Assembly: GCA_023284085.1 (NCBI GenBank)
Contig: JAKVHY010000009.1
Location: forward strand, 1-64,000
DNA: 64,000 nt
Source of the DNA: Shewanella benthica
GTDB taxonomy: Bacteria; Pseudomonadota; Gammaproteobacteria; Enterobacterales; Shewanellaceae
Direction: 5' to 3'
In this document: positions 55,633 through 64,000 of the stretch, piece by piece
Layout: the number at the start of each line of letters is the position of its first letter
Numbering within the stretch: the stretch's first letter is position 1
The notes under the pieces: model-generated
What the model saw: the letters and a program-made list of their open reading frames with translations, nothing else
The model's database searches: none
What the model was told of the DNA's origin: nothing
Made by a program: the position numbers and the translations under genes

Positions 55633-57380
55633 ATAAAAATTTAAACATATTCGGTTTATTGGTTTTAGGTGTAACGATAGGTGCTGTTGGCACATTTTCT
55701 TATTTAAGTTTGAGTGGTTCTATTGCAGACACTCAGCAGACCGGAGCAGCGGCTCTAGATGAGCCCCTCTATTGGGTTGCCCCTATGGATCCCAATTACA
55801 CGTCCGATAAAGCGGGAAAGTCCCCCATGGGTATGGATCTAATCCCTGTCTACAAGAAGGAGTTGGGTAGCATAGATGCAGGGCCTGGAACCATACTAAT
55901 CTCGCCCGAAGTGGTCAATAATCTGGGGGTTCGTACGGCCAAAGTCGAGCTGGGCTTACTGCACACTAAAATCGAGACCGTGGGTTATGTGAAATATGAT
56001 GAAGACCAGTTGGTCCATGTCCACCCTAGGGTCGAAGGTTGGATAGAGAAGCTCTATATTAAAGCCGCCGGTGATCGAGTCACAGAGGGCCAACCCTTGT
56101 ATGAGATCTATTCACCGGCGCTCGTTAATGCCCAAGAGGAGTTTCTGCTTGCACTGGATAGAAAAAATTCACGCCTGATCCAGGCATCCAGAAACAGATT
56201 GAAGGCCTTACAGCTACCCCAAAATGCTATCACCGAATTAAAGAGAAGCAGAAAGGTTAAGCAAAACATTACCTTCTTCGCTCCGCAAGGTGGCGTTGTC
56301 GACAATCTTAATATTCGCGAAGGATTTTTTGTTAAACCCGGCAATACCTTGCTCTCTATCGGTAGCTTAGATCAGGTATGGGTGGACGCCGAAATTTTCG
56401 AGCGTCAATCATCCCTGGTATCGACAGGTCTGGCGGTTAGCATGACGCTGGATTATCTGCCGGGTAAGATTTGGCAGGGTAAGGTCGACTATGTTTATCC
56501 CACCTTAGATCAACAGACTCGTACCCTTAAGGTGAGGTTGCGCTTCGATAACGAACAATGGGAACTGAAACCCAACATGTTTGCTAAGGTGACCATTCAC
56601 GCCGAGGGTGAAGAGGTGTTGAAGGTGCCTAAGGAAGCCATCATTCGTACGGGTAGCTCGGATCGTGTGGTGCTTGCGCTTGGTGAAGGCCGCTTTAAGT
56701 CGATAGCCGTGAAGGTTGGACGCTACGATGAAAAATTTGCCGAAATTCTATCCGGTGTCTATGCCGGCGACATTGTCGTGTCTTCGGCCCAGTTCCTGCT
56801 TGATTCAGAGTCCAGTAAGACCTCTGATTTTAAACGCATGAATAGCCAGGATGAAGATGTTAGCCCGGCTCCTACAACCGTATGGGTAGAGGCCAGCATC
56901 AATAGCCTGATGGCGGGACATCGTATGCTTAATCTGGATCATCAAGCCATCGCCGAATGGGACTGGCCCGCTATGACCATGGACTTTACCGTCGCCGACT
57001 CGGTCGACTTTTCTACACTACAACCGGGGTTAACTCTGCATGTCGAACTCAGCAAGTCTGCCGATGGCAATGTCGAGGTTGTGACCGTACATATTCCCGA
57101 CAGCGATGCATCGCAAAGTGATGACTCAGGTAATAGCGCCTCCACTTCAGGTGTGGTTAATTCGGTCATGGCTGCTCATAGAATGGTCAATATCAGTCGT
57201 GGTCCGATAGAAAAATGGAACCGCCCTGCGGCAGAGGTGAACTTTATGGTGAGTGACACGGTAGACATGTCGGCATTTAAAGTCGGAGCCAAGTTTCATT
57301 TCAGCTTCGAGAATCGTGATGGTCAATTTATCATCACCACAATCAAGCCCATGCAGATGTCTAACGTCAGCGCTGAATAA
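55629..57380 (+). CDS. cusB: CusB-type periplasmic adaptor with two C-terminal CusF-like domains
   Basis: A 583-residue adaptor (membrane fusion) protein for a heavy-metal RND pump. After an N-terminal anchor there is a heavy-metal binding segment (YWVAPMDPNYTSDKAGKSPM, then GMDLIPVYKKE). The HlyD-like lipoyl and barrel domains follow (VGYVKYDEDQLVHVHPRVEG, FAPQGGVVDNLNIREG). Two CusF-like OB domains are fused at the end. The first (about residues 417-490) keeps the metal residues in HQAIAEWDWPAMTMDF. The second (about 507-583) has RGPIEKWNRPAAEVNF, where the His and both Met are lost. The fusion is a self-contained metal chaperone. It overlaps the channel gene by four bases; cusA follows 11 bases downstream. 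Confidence 0.92.
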   Translation: MNKNLNIFGLLVLGVTIGAVGTFSYLSLSGSIADTQQTGAAALDEPLYWVAPMDPNYTSDKAGKSPMGMDLIPVYKKELGSIDAGPGTILISPEVVNNLGVRTAKVELGLLHTKIETVGYVKYDEDQLVHVHPRVEGWIEKLYIKAAGDRVTEGQPLYEIYSPALVNAQEEFLLALDRKNSRLIQASRNRLKALQLPQNAITELKRSRKVKQNITFFAPQGGVVDNLNIREGFFVKPGNTLLSIGSLDQVWVDAEIFERQSSLVSTGLAVSMTLDYLPGKIWQGKVDYVYPTLDQQTRTLKVRLRFDNEQWELKPNMFAKVTIHAEGEEVLKVPKEAIIRTGSSDRVVLALGEGRFKSIAVKVGRYDEKFAEILSGVYAGDIVVSSAQFLLDSESSKTSDFKRMNSQDEDVSPAPTTVWVEASINSLMAGHRMLNLDHQAIAEWDWPAMTMDFTVADSVDFSTLQPGLTLHVELSKSADGNVEVVTVHIPDSDASQSDDSGNSASTSGVVNSVMAAHRMVNISRGPIEKWNRPAAEVNFMVSDTVDMSAFKVGAKFHFSFENRDGQFIITTIKPMQMSNVSAE

Positions 57381-57391
57381 AGGAGAGTAAA

Positions 57392-60300
57392 ATGGTTGAG
57401 TCCATTATTCAATGGTCGATTAAGAATCGCTTCTTCGTGCTATTGGGCGCGGCATTCATAGTCGGTCTCGGGTTGTTTTCATTGAAAAACACCCCAGTAG
57501 ATGCCTTGCCCGATCTGTCGGATGTACAGGTCATCGTTAAGACAACTTTTCCCGGCCAGGCACCTCAGGTGGTCGAAGATCAGGTAACCTATCCGTTGAC
57601 GACAGCCATGTTGTCGGTACCCGGCGCGGTCACGGTGAGAGGATATTCCTTCTTCGGTGACTCTTATGTCTATGTGATCTTCGATGATGATACCGATCTC
57701 TATTGGGCTCGAAGCCGAGTGCTGGAATATCTGAGCCAGGTGGCACCGTCACTGCCCGCTAATGCCAAACCACAATTGGGGCCTGACGCCACGGGAGTGG
57801 GCTGGGTTTACCTGTATGCCCTGGTTGATAAAACGGGCAAGCACGATATTAGTGAGTTGCGCAGTTTACAGGATTGGTTTCTAAAGTTTGAGCTGCAAAC
57901 CGTTCCGGGTGTGTCTGAAGTCTCCTCCTTGGGCGGCATGGTCAAGCAATATCAGGTGAGAGTCGATCCCGACAAGCTACGTGCCTTCGGTATTCCTTTG
58001 TCACTGGTACAGACGGCAATCCAGCGAGGCAATCAGGAAATTGGTGCCTCTGTGGTCGAGATGGCCGAGGCCGAATACATGGTTCGCGCCACGGGTTATC
58101 TGCAGAGTGTGGAAGATATTGGCAATGTCCCACTCGGTGTCAATAACAATGGTACGCCGTTACTGCTTAAAGATATCGCCGAAATTGGCATTGGGCCACA
58201 GATGCGACGCGGCGTGGTCGAGCTCAACGGTGAAGGCGAAACTGTCGGCGGCATTATCGTGATGCGCTTCGGCGAAAATGCCCAGAAGACCATCGATGGT
58301 GTCAAAGCCAAACTGGAACAACTGAAGAAGGGATTGCCCGAAGGTGTCGAAGTCGTCACGGTTTATGATCGTAGCGGTCTAATCGAGCGTGCGGTGAAAA
58401 ACCTAGGCTTCAAGTTACTGGAAGAATTTCTGGTGGTTGCCTTAGTCTGTATGGTGTTTCTGTTCCATTTTCGCTCCTCACTGGTCGCTATCGTTAGCCT
58501 GCCTGTCGGCATCTTGGCCGCCTTTTCCGTCATGTATTTCCAGGGTCTGAATGCCAATATCATGTCGCTTGGTGGCATCGCCATCGCCATCGGAGCCATG
58601 ATCGACGGTGCGATCGTGATGATCGAAAACATGCATAAACACATGGAGAAAACCCCGTTAACAGATGAGAACCGCTGGCAAATTGTCGCCGATTCCGCCA
58701 AGGAGGTGGGGCCGGCCCTGTTTTTCAGCTTGTTGATCATCACGGTGAGTTTCGTGCCGGTATTCACCCTAGAGGCGCAAGAGGGACGCATGTTTGCCCC
58801 GCTCGCGTTTACCAAGACTTATGCCATGGCCGCTTCGGCGATATTGGCCATTACCTTAGTGCCGGTATTGATGGGGTATTTCATTCGTGGCAAGGTGATG
58901 CCCGAACATAAGAATCCTATCAACCGCCTGCTTACGGCGGCCTATATGCCTGTGTTGCGCAAGGTTCTGGAATTCCCTAAGTCGACCCTGATGATGGCTC
59001 TGGTCGTACTGGGTATTGGTGTTTGGCCTCTGGAGCACATAGGTAGCGAGTTTATTCCCCCTCTGGATGAGGGCGATCTGATGTATATGCCAACCACCTA
59101 TCCTGGGATCTCCATCGGCAAGGCGCGTGAGCTGCTACAGCAGACAGATAAGTTAATTTATACGGTCCCGGAGGTGAAAACTGTGTTCGGTAAGGTAGGC
59201 AGAGCGGATTCGGCGACCGATCCTGCACCTTTGACCATGATCGAAACCTTTATTCAGCTCAAACCTAGGAGTGAATGGCGCGAGGGCGTCACCTTGGCAA
59301 GCCTGAAGAAAGAGCTCGATACTCTGGTTAAATTTCCAGGCGTGACAAACGCCTGGGTGATGCCGATTAAGACCCGTATCGACATGCTCGCGACCGGGAT
59401 CAAGACCCCGGTGGGGATCAAGATTGCCGGTCCCGAACTGGGCGTGATTCAGGAAATTGGTAAAGATCTGGAGCGTATTCTTAAGGATGTACCTGGTACG
59501 GCTTCGGTCTACTCCGAACGTGTGGCCGGCGGTCGTTATATTAAGATCGACATTCAGAGAGAAAAAGCGGCCAGGTACGGACTCAATATCGCCGATGTCC
59601 AGCAAGTTATTGCAACCGCCATTGGCGGGATGAATGTCACTCAGACTGTAGAGGGCTTGGAGCGATACCCAGTCAATCTGCGCTATCCCCAGGATTACCG
59701 TAACTCACCCGAGCAGCTGGCGACGCTTCCTATCATCACCTCACAAGGTCTGCGGATCTCCCTGGCCGATGTGGCTAACATAGTGATCGAAGATGGCCCC
59801 CCAGGGATTAAGAGTGAAAATGCGCGGCTTAATGGCTGGGCCTACATAGACATAGAGGGTATCGATATCGGTAGCTATGTGGTCGAAGCCCAGAGAGTTG
59901 TTGATGAGCAGCTGAAGCTTCCGGCCGGCTATTCTATTGCCTGGTCGGGTCAGTATGAGTATATGCAGCGCGCCAAGGCTAAACTGACCTACGTGGTGCC
60001 ATTAACCTTAGCGATCATCATACTCTTGCTGTATATGAACTTTCGTAACTTCGTTGAAGTTGGCATCATCATGGGGACGTTGCCGTTCGCCATGGTGGGC
60101 AGTGTTTGGTTGATGTATCTGCAAGGATTTAACTTCTCGGTTGCGGTCGGTGTCGGTTTCATTGCGCTGGCGGGAGTCGCGGTTGAAATTGGGGTCATCA
60201 TGTTGGTCTATCTTAATCAGGGCTATGCACGGATGATAAATGATTGCGAAGCAAGAGGCTTGGTCCCTAGCGAGAGCGAATTGAGGCAAGCCGTGCTACA

Positions 60301-60520
60301 TGGGGCTGGCATGCGAGTCAGACCTGTGATGATGACGGCCGCCGCGATTGTTGCTGGCTTGTTACCTATCCTGTATGGCACAGGAACGGGTTCGGAAGTG
60401 ATGAGCCGCATCGCGGCTCCTATGGTTGGCGGCATGATTAGTGCCGTTGCGCTTACCTTAGTCGTCGTTCCGGTTGTTTTCTACCTTTGGAGAAGCACTC
60501 AGTTACGAAGACAAGGTTGA
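57392..60520 (+). CDS. cusA: CusA-type heavy-metal RND efflux pump
   Basis: A 1042-residue HME-RND transporter; CusA of E. coli is 1047. Twelve membrane segments and two large periplasmic domains are visible. N-terminal SLKNTPVDALPDLSDVQVIV is the family signature. GGIAIAIGAMIDGAIVMIEN is the conserved TM4 stretch, with its charged relay residues. Candidate Cu+/Ag+ methionines appear at DEGDLMYMPTT, DPAPLTMIETF and TRIDMLATG, equivalent to the CusA Met triad, so monovalent copper or silver is the likely substrate. GGAG precedes the ATG. It is the last gene of the DUF411-channel-adaptor-pump operon. Confidence 0.95.
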   Translation: MVESIIQWSIKNRFFVLLGAAFIVGLGLFSLKNTPVDALPDLSDVQVIVKTTFPGQAPQVVEDQVTYPLTTAMLSVPGAVTVRGYSFFGDSYVYVIFDDDTDLYWARSRVLEYLSQVAPSLPANAKPQLGPDATGVGWVYLYALVDKTGKHDISELRSLQDWFLKFELQTVPGVSEVSSLGGMVKQYQVRVDPDKLRAFGIPLSLVQTAIQRGNQEIGASVVEMAEAEYMVRATGYLQSVEDIGNVPLGVNNNGTPLLLKDIAEIGIGPQMRRGVVELNGEGETVGGIIVMRFGENAQKTIDGVKAKLEQLKKGLPEGVEVVTVYDRSGLIERAVKNLGFKLLEEFLVVALVCMVFLFHFRSSLVAIVSLPVGILAAFSVMYFQGLNANIMSLGGIAIAIGAMIDGAIVMIENMHKHMEKTPLTDENRWQIVADSAKEVGPALFFSLLIITVSFVPVFTLEAQEGRMFAPLAFTKTYAMAASAILAITLVPVLMGYFIRGKVMPEHKNPINRLLTAAYMPVLRKVLEFPKSTLMMALVVLGIGVWPLEHIGSEFIPPLDEGDLMYMPTTYPGISIGKARELLQQTDKLIYTVPEVKTVFGKVGRADSATDPAPLTMIETFIQLKPRSEWREGVTLASLKKELDTLVKFPGVTNAWVMPIKTRIDMLATGIKTPVGIKIAGPELGVIQEIGKDLERILKDVPGTASVYSERVAGGRYIKIDIQREKAARYGLNIADVQQVIATAIGGMNVTQTVEGLERYPVNLRYPQDYRNSPEQLATLPIITSQGLRISLADVANIVIEDGPPGIKSENARLNGWAYIDIEGIDIGSYVVEAQRVVDEQLKLPAGYSIAWSGQYEYMQRAKAKLTYVVPLTLAIIILLLYMNFRNFVEVGIIMGTLPFAMVGSVWLMYLQGFNFSVAVGVGFIALAGVAVEIGVIMLVYLNQGYARMINDCEARGLVPSESELRQAVLHGAGMRVRPVMMTAAAIVAGLLPILYGTGTGSEVMSRIAAPMVGGMISAVALTLVVVPVVFYLWRSTQLRRQG

Positions 60521-60589
60521 ATCGATAAGTTATATGCAGGAATGGAATGACTCAGCCTGCTGAGGTAGAGGCCCTGGGAGGGTAAAAGT

Positions 60590-60612
60590 GGATAGGGGAG
60601 GTAAACCTATCC
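60590..60612 (+). terminator. Possible terminator of the cus operon
   Basis: GGATAGG (60590-60596) pairs with CCTATCC (60606-60612), about 70 bases past cusA, followed by a weakly T-rich stretch. Low confidence. Confidence 0.35.
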
Positions 60613-60707
60613 TCACCTTGTTCTCTCTGGTGTTTCGCATTACTAGGTTATGAAATTTGCAGCTCAACTTAAATAGCAGAGTTAAATACTCTCATTAGGA
60701 GTTCAGT

Positions 60708-60959
60708 ATGAAGGTTAAGAAAATCACAGCCATTATCGGGGGATATGCAGATTGAAGATGTTGAGCATGCACTCGAGCAGCTGATCGCCCCGAATTTAAA
60801 GCCTGTATGAATTACTTTCGGGAAGGCGATACTCTCATCATGCTAGACCAGGATATTGATACTGGCACATCCACGGATATATGGCGTTTTTATTCCAGCG
60901 CAGATTATTACCATAGAATATATTGGAGAAGGGGGGAGGATGAAGTTGTCCTCGAGTGA
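60708..60959 (+). pseudogene. Twice-frameshifted small gene of unknown family
   Basis: An excellent AGGAG lies six bases before the ATG at 60708, but the frame ends after 15 codons (MKVKKITAIIGGYAD). A shift at a run of five G (60738-60742) would continue as DMQIEDVEHALEQLIAPNLK. A second shift near 60805 gives MNYFREGDTLIMLDQDIDTG, ending IYWRRGEDEVVLE at 60959. Joined, these make one acidic protein of about 82 residues with no break in coding look. I do not recognise the family. Confidence 0.5.
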
Positions 60960-61030
60960 TTTAGCGATTGTTGAGCAGTCATCATAACTGGTTAGCTTAT
61001 TATAACTATTATTGTCATTTTTAGTATTTA

Positions 61031-61054
61031 ACAGGGAGAGATGACCCTCCCTGT
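61031..61054 (-). terminator. Hairpin after the M50 protease gene
   Basis: ACAGGGAG (61031-61038) pairs with CTCCCTGT (61047-61054), 17 bases beyond the stop. The T tract on the minus strand is broken (TTAAATACT). Confidence 0.55.
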
Positions 61055-61070
61055 TTCTGCTAAGCCTTAG

Positions 61071-62204
61071 TTAACTTTGTAAAATTTTCAGTGGTAAGCC
61101 CAGCATGTCATCTCCCGATCCTGCTAGATACCAGATGATGGCTATAAGTGCTCCTACGGTGAGAAAATACCAAATAGTTGAGAATATCTGTCCATACCTG
61201 TCCAGGGGTAACAAGTGACTCTGGTGGCGTGTCTTCCATTCGAATACTATCTCTAAACTGCCGATGAGCAGCAGGAATCCCAATAGTGCCAGGCCTAAGG
61301 TGTAGCTCAAGTAAATACCAACGGCAGCCCCGGCGACACAGGCGCCCAGACCCAAGACGCTGTTCATCGAAAAGCTGATGCTCTTTAATATGTGTCCACC
61401 GTCTAGTGGCAGTATGGGTAATAGATTAAATAGGTTTAATAGTGCGTTAAATGCGGCCAGACCGGCGAAAATTTCGTTACCAGTCAACCAGTAGGCTATC
61501 AAAGCCATGATGGACATGAGTAGGCCGAATGTGGGTCCCATGATAGATATCACCACGTCTTGCCAACGGGTATTGATCTTCTCGTCGCTCAGCGCCAGCC
61601 CTCCCATGAATGGGATCAGGTAGATGCCCTTGGTTTTCATGCCAAAATATTTCATGGCTCTGATATGGCCGTATTCGTGAAATACCAGGCAGGCGATCAA
61701 GGCTAAAGCAAATTGGAAGGAGAATAACCAGGAATATGCGGCAACACTGGCGCCGGCTAAAACCACCTTAATGACTTTGACGCTCTTAAGCAGCTTGAAC
61801 CCCAAGGAAGCCAGGCCGACTAGACTGACTTTTCGTTTCGCTTCGATAGGCTTGACCGGCACTTGCCGCTCGATATCTTTGGTGTTTCTAGTGCCGCTAT
61901 TGATGACCTGATCATCTTTTATCAAGCGATAATCTAAGCTAAATGGCTGCCAGATAAGATTGATCTCAAGGCTTATCTTTATAGCTTGGCTGGCTACTGC
62001 TTGTTCAATGCTTGTATCCGGGTCGCTGTTGACCGGATTGATTTGTGTGGCGAGTTCAAACTCATGAGTTTTTAGCCTCTCATTATCCGCAGATGCTTGT
62101 TTGACAGAGACTAAGGTCTCTCCCCAAAAAAGTTGTTGCCAACCCGCCATAGAGCCTTCTAATCTCAGTTCCTTGCCTAAACAATCAATTCTTAATAATT
62201 CCAC
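61071..62204 (-). CDS. M50-family (site-2 type) membrane metalloprotease
   Basis: A 377-residue intramembrane protease of the S2P clan. The N-terminal 150 residues are soluble and unrecognised. Membrane segments begin near residue 140. The zinc motif HEYGH (His176, Glu177, His180) lies in a membrane helix, and the third ligand Asp268 lies in LPLDGGH; both are intact. Six or so membrane segments follow the standard S2P layout, with no PDZ domain visible. Such enzymes cut transmembrane substrates such as anti-sigma factors; its target is unknown. FapA lies upstream on the same strand with about 200 bases between. Confidence 0.82.
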   Translation of the reverse strand: MELLRIDCLGKELRLEGSMAGWQQLFWGETLVSVKQASADNERLKTHEFELATQINPVNSDPDTSIEQAVASQAIKISLEINLIWQPFSLDYRLIKDDQVINSGTRNTKDIERQVPVKPIEAKRKVSLVGLASLGFKLLKSVKVIKVVLAGASVAAYSWLFSFQFALALIACLVFHEYGHIRAMKYFGMKTKGIYLIPFMGGLALSDEKINTRWQDVVISIMGPTFGLLMSIMALIAYWLTGNEIFAGLAAFNALLNLFNLLPILPLDGGHILKSISFSMNSVLGLGACVAGAAVGIYLSYTLGLALLGFLLLIGSLEIVFEWKTRHQSHLLPLDRYGQIFSTIWYFLTVGALIAIIWYLAGSGDDMLGLPLKILQS

Positions 62205-62402
62205 AAATGTTCTCTTAACTCTTTTGGTTATTAATCAGTTTTTATAAAAAGATTATGCATGTAAAACGGGTGGGAAGCGAGAGGGGATAAGTCGATTTTA
62301 ATGAGGTGAGGTGACGAGAGTATGGAGGAGGAAGAGCAGACAATATGACTGCTCTTGCCTCTATTTTTTACTCAATAAATCTGAGTCATTAGACTTGGCT
62401 CA

Positions 62403-64000
62403 TTAGCCGCGATTATTATAATCGAAGACTATCTCTTGATCTTGATTGAATACCATACAGGTACTGTGTTCTCTCTGAGTTCGGTTAAAGGCTTTACCTA
62501 TATGAATCTCGACATTGGCAAAAATGTATTTATGAGCCTCTATGCGGTTGTCTTGGTAGTAGCTATCAATTTCCTGTTTGATGACCTCATATTCAATCTC
62601 TTCCCTTGCGAGTTCATTGGTGATACGTTGCTTTTCATCCAGCATCATCTGAACTTGTTCCACCATAATCTCATCATTTTGCCATTCACTCTTTGGAGGC
62701 AATTTCCTGATCCGAGCGGTGATCTCTAATTTCGCCACAACCATAGCCTTAATACCTTGATCTAGCTCTTTGAGGTTTGCCTTCAAGTCGCCTTGTTGCA
62801 TGGCACAAAAAACTTCCGTTTTAGTGCCGGCAGTAGCGCCTATGATAACGGCTTTAAGTCCCTTGTCGGCTTTAACTATTCCGCCGACTAGATCGCCTCT
62901 TCGGCCATTGGCATCGCTGACTGTGAGCTTCTGTGTGGTCTTGGTATAACTGTGCAGTAGCTGTTTAGTGACGAGTATCTCACCCTGAGCATCGAGATTT
63001 GAATATTGGATGAATTGTGCGCAAATCTGGCCCTTAGCCGTGATCTTAGTTGATAGCTCATTTTCTTTGAGCTGTCTGCCTATGATCCCCTTACTGACAA
63101 TCACATCGCCTTCGGCAATTAAGGTCGATGAATCGACAAACCCCATAACGGTAATGTCCCCAGAGCTTTTGACCACCATGCCCTCGTGTACATCTCCAGT
63201 GATCATTACGCTGCCTTTAAAGTCAACGTTGCCATAACCGACATCGACATTTTTAATATTGAGTACATCATCGACTTTCATGCTTGTCTTAGTCTCAACG
63301 GGTTGGCCTGCAACCGTTGCGATCAGGTGATTCAAATTTGCAGGATCCAGCGCGGCTCCTTCTCCTTCGGTGAGTTTGAGATCTTTGCCGGGGACGGAGG
63401 GGAGCACTTCACCATGTATGTCATAGCCTTTAGTCCCTGGTGTTGCTGGGTGTTTTACCATCAAGAGATCTTTAGGCTTCACCATGATAACTGCGCCTAA
63501 ATTACGCATGTCTACTGTGCCATCTTTTCTCTCTTGGGGTTGCAGTAAGCGCTCTCTGGCTAGGGGAACTTTACGTTCGAGTCTGGCGTTGGTGCCGTTG
63601 ACACAGGGCTTACCTGAGGCGATGACACTGCGGCAAGTCTTACCCGGTTGAAGTTGTGTTAGTTGTTTCAATAGCGACTGAATCTTAACTTTGCTCAGCC
63701 CCATGCCGACGTTATTGGTTTTTAGTGACTTCAAGATATCCTGGATGGTGACTTCCTCCCCCCCCCAGGCGGCTGTGAGTTGCATCTGTGCACTCATCTT
63801 ATCTTCACTTATCTCGACTTCTATTAATCCATCGCGCCGCTCGGCAATCTGAAAAAATTGTTCGAATTGACCGTCATCTTGACCACAGACTTGATTGACC
63901 TGGATCACGGCCTGTTGAATGTTAGGTTCAAGGGGGAAAAGACAATCGAAATCGGGGAGCGTTAAGAGGGTGAAGATAGCCTCTTCGGTGAGTGGACCAT
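62403..64000 (-). CDS. FapA / DUF342-family protein, 5' end beyond the window
   Basis: The frame stays open to the right edge, so the start is outside. The visible 532 codons include the in-frame stretch PLTEEAIFTLLTLPDFDCLF, then the DUF342 / FapA core. Hallmarks are repeated Val/Gly-rich beta-helix turns (KGSVMITGDVHEGMVVKSSG, DITVMGFVDSSTLIAEGDVI), GGIVKADKGLKAVIIGATAG, and a C-terminal coiled coil (QMMLDEKQRITNELAREEIE). DUF342 proteins are cytoplasmic; some in Vibrio and Shewanella affect flagellar or glucose-linked control, but the biochemical role is uncertain. A GTG at 63908 is an internal codon, not a supported start. Confidence 0.85.
   Translation of the reverse strand, partial: GPLTEEAIFTLLTLPDFDCLFPLEPNIQQAVIQVNQVCGQDDGQFEQFFQIAERRDGLIEVEISEDKMSAQMQLTAAWGGEEVTIQDILKSLKTNNVGMGLSKVKIQSLLKQLTQLQPGKTCRSVIASGKPCVNGTNARLERKVPLARERLLQPQERKDGTVDMRNLGAVIMVKPKDLLMVKHPATPGTKGYDIHGEVLPSVPGKDLKLTEGEGAALDPANLNHLIATVAGQPVETKTSMKVDDVLNIKNVDVGYGNVDFKGSVMITGDVHEGMVVKSSGDITVMGFVDSSTLIAEGDVIVSKGIIGRQLKENELSTKITAKGQICAQFIQYSNLDAQGEILVTKQLLHSYTKTTQKLTVSDANGRRGDLVGGIVKADKGLKAVIIGATAGTKTEVFCAMQQGDLKANLKELDQGIKAMVVAKLEITARIRKLPPKSEWQNDEIMVEQVQMMLDEKQRITNELAREEIEYEVIKQEIDSYYQDNRIEAHKYIFANVEIHIGKAFNRTQREHSTCMVFNQDQEIVFDYNNRG

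Larger units (their letters stand above)
60521..61070. other. Region between cusA and the M50 protease gene
   Basis: Contains a weak hairpin after cusA (GGATAGG/CCTATCC, 60590-60612), a broken small gene (60708-60959) and the end hairpin of the M50 gene (61031-61054). No other gene was found. Confidence 0.5.

Noticed and set aside
63908..64000. GTG at 63908 as the start of the DUF342 gene
   Set aside because: The frame continues with family-like sequence to the window edge, so the true start is outside.

Overview
The window looks like chromosomal DNA of a marine gammaproteobacterium, most likely Shewanella. The main pointers are a ten-haem outer-membrane cytochrome of the OmcA/MtrC type, the cutA-dsbD pair beside fxsA, DeaD with its RNA-binding tail, YajR, a thiopurine methyltransferase and paired general porins. 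Species cannot be fixed from sequence reading alone. No rRNA, prophage or CRISPR was seen. One tRNA (Leu, anticodon CAA) lies at 43501-43585.

Layout. 1-2282: the decayed 3' end of an FAD oxidoreductase and two poorly known genes. 2283-11700: housekeeping genes deaD, an M28 lipoprotein peptidase, uvrA, yajR and ssb. Between uvrA and yajR lies a repeat block made of twelve 39-bp tandem copies followed by a chain of short hairpins. 11844-17650: a secreted M9 collagenase with a DUF2059 partner, a quinone oxidoreductase and an unknown gene. 17652-26240: a leftward lactose/galactose cluster (PD40 protein, exported beta-galactosidase, sodium/sugar symporter, galactokinase, mutarotase); a 33-bp dyad overlaps its predicted promoter. 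26263-33051: a CPA2 antiporter, dsbD, cutA, fxsA behind a near-consensus heat-shock promoter, and a Hanks-type kinase. 33414-42895: a Cys-rich small protein, tpm, a second hairpin array, two porins, tcdA, pepT, a sensor kinase and a SieB-like membrane protein. 43019-47457: a 42-aa DUF3149 protein, the tRNA, an exported unknown, the decahaem cytochrome and an unrecognised 33-codon leader frame with an ideal ribosome binding site. 47625-60959: an IS6-family remnant, then a copper/silver island (porin, CueP, small Cys/Met-rich exported proteins, a wrecked CopA fragment, DUF411, CusC/CusB/CusA-type efflux pump) and a twice-frameshifted small gene. 61071-64000: an M50 metalloprotease and a FapA/DUF342 gene that runs off the right edge.

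How the genes work together. In the sugar cluster the beta-galactosidase carries a signal peptide, so lactose is probably split outside the cytoplasm; the symporter would import galactose, GalM interconvert its anomers and GalK phosphorylate it. galT, galE and a dedicated regulator are not in the window. In the copper island, CueP and the small Cys/Met proteins would bind metal in the periplasm while the CusCBA-type pump, whose adaptor carries two CusF-like domains, exports it; the local CopA ATPase is only a fossil.

The most unusual material is the pair of hairpin arrays (9141-9364 and 34600-34980). Many different small stem-loops are joined by one conserved linker, and two stem types differ by a compensatory base change. 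Second is the leader frame 207 nt upstream of the decahaem cytochrome.
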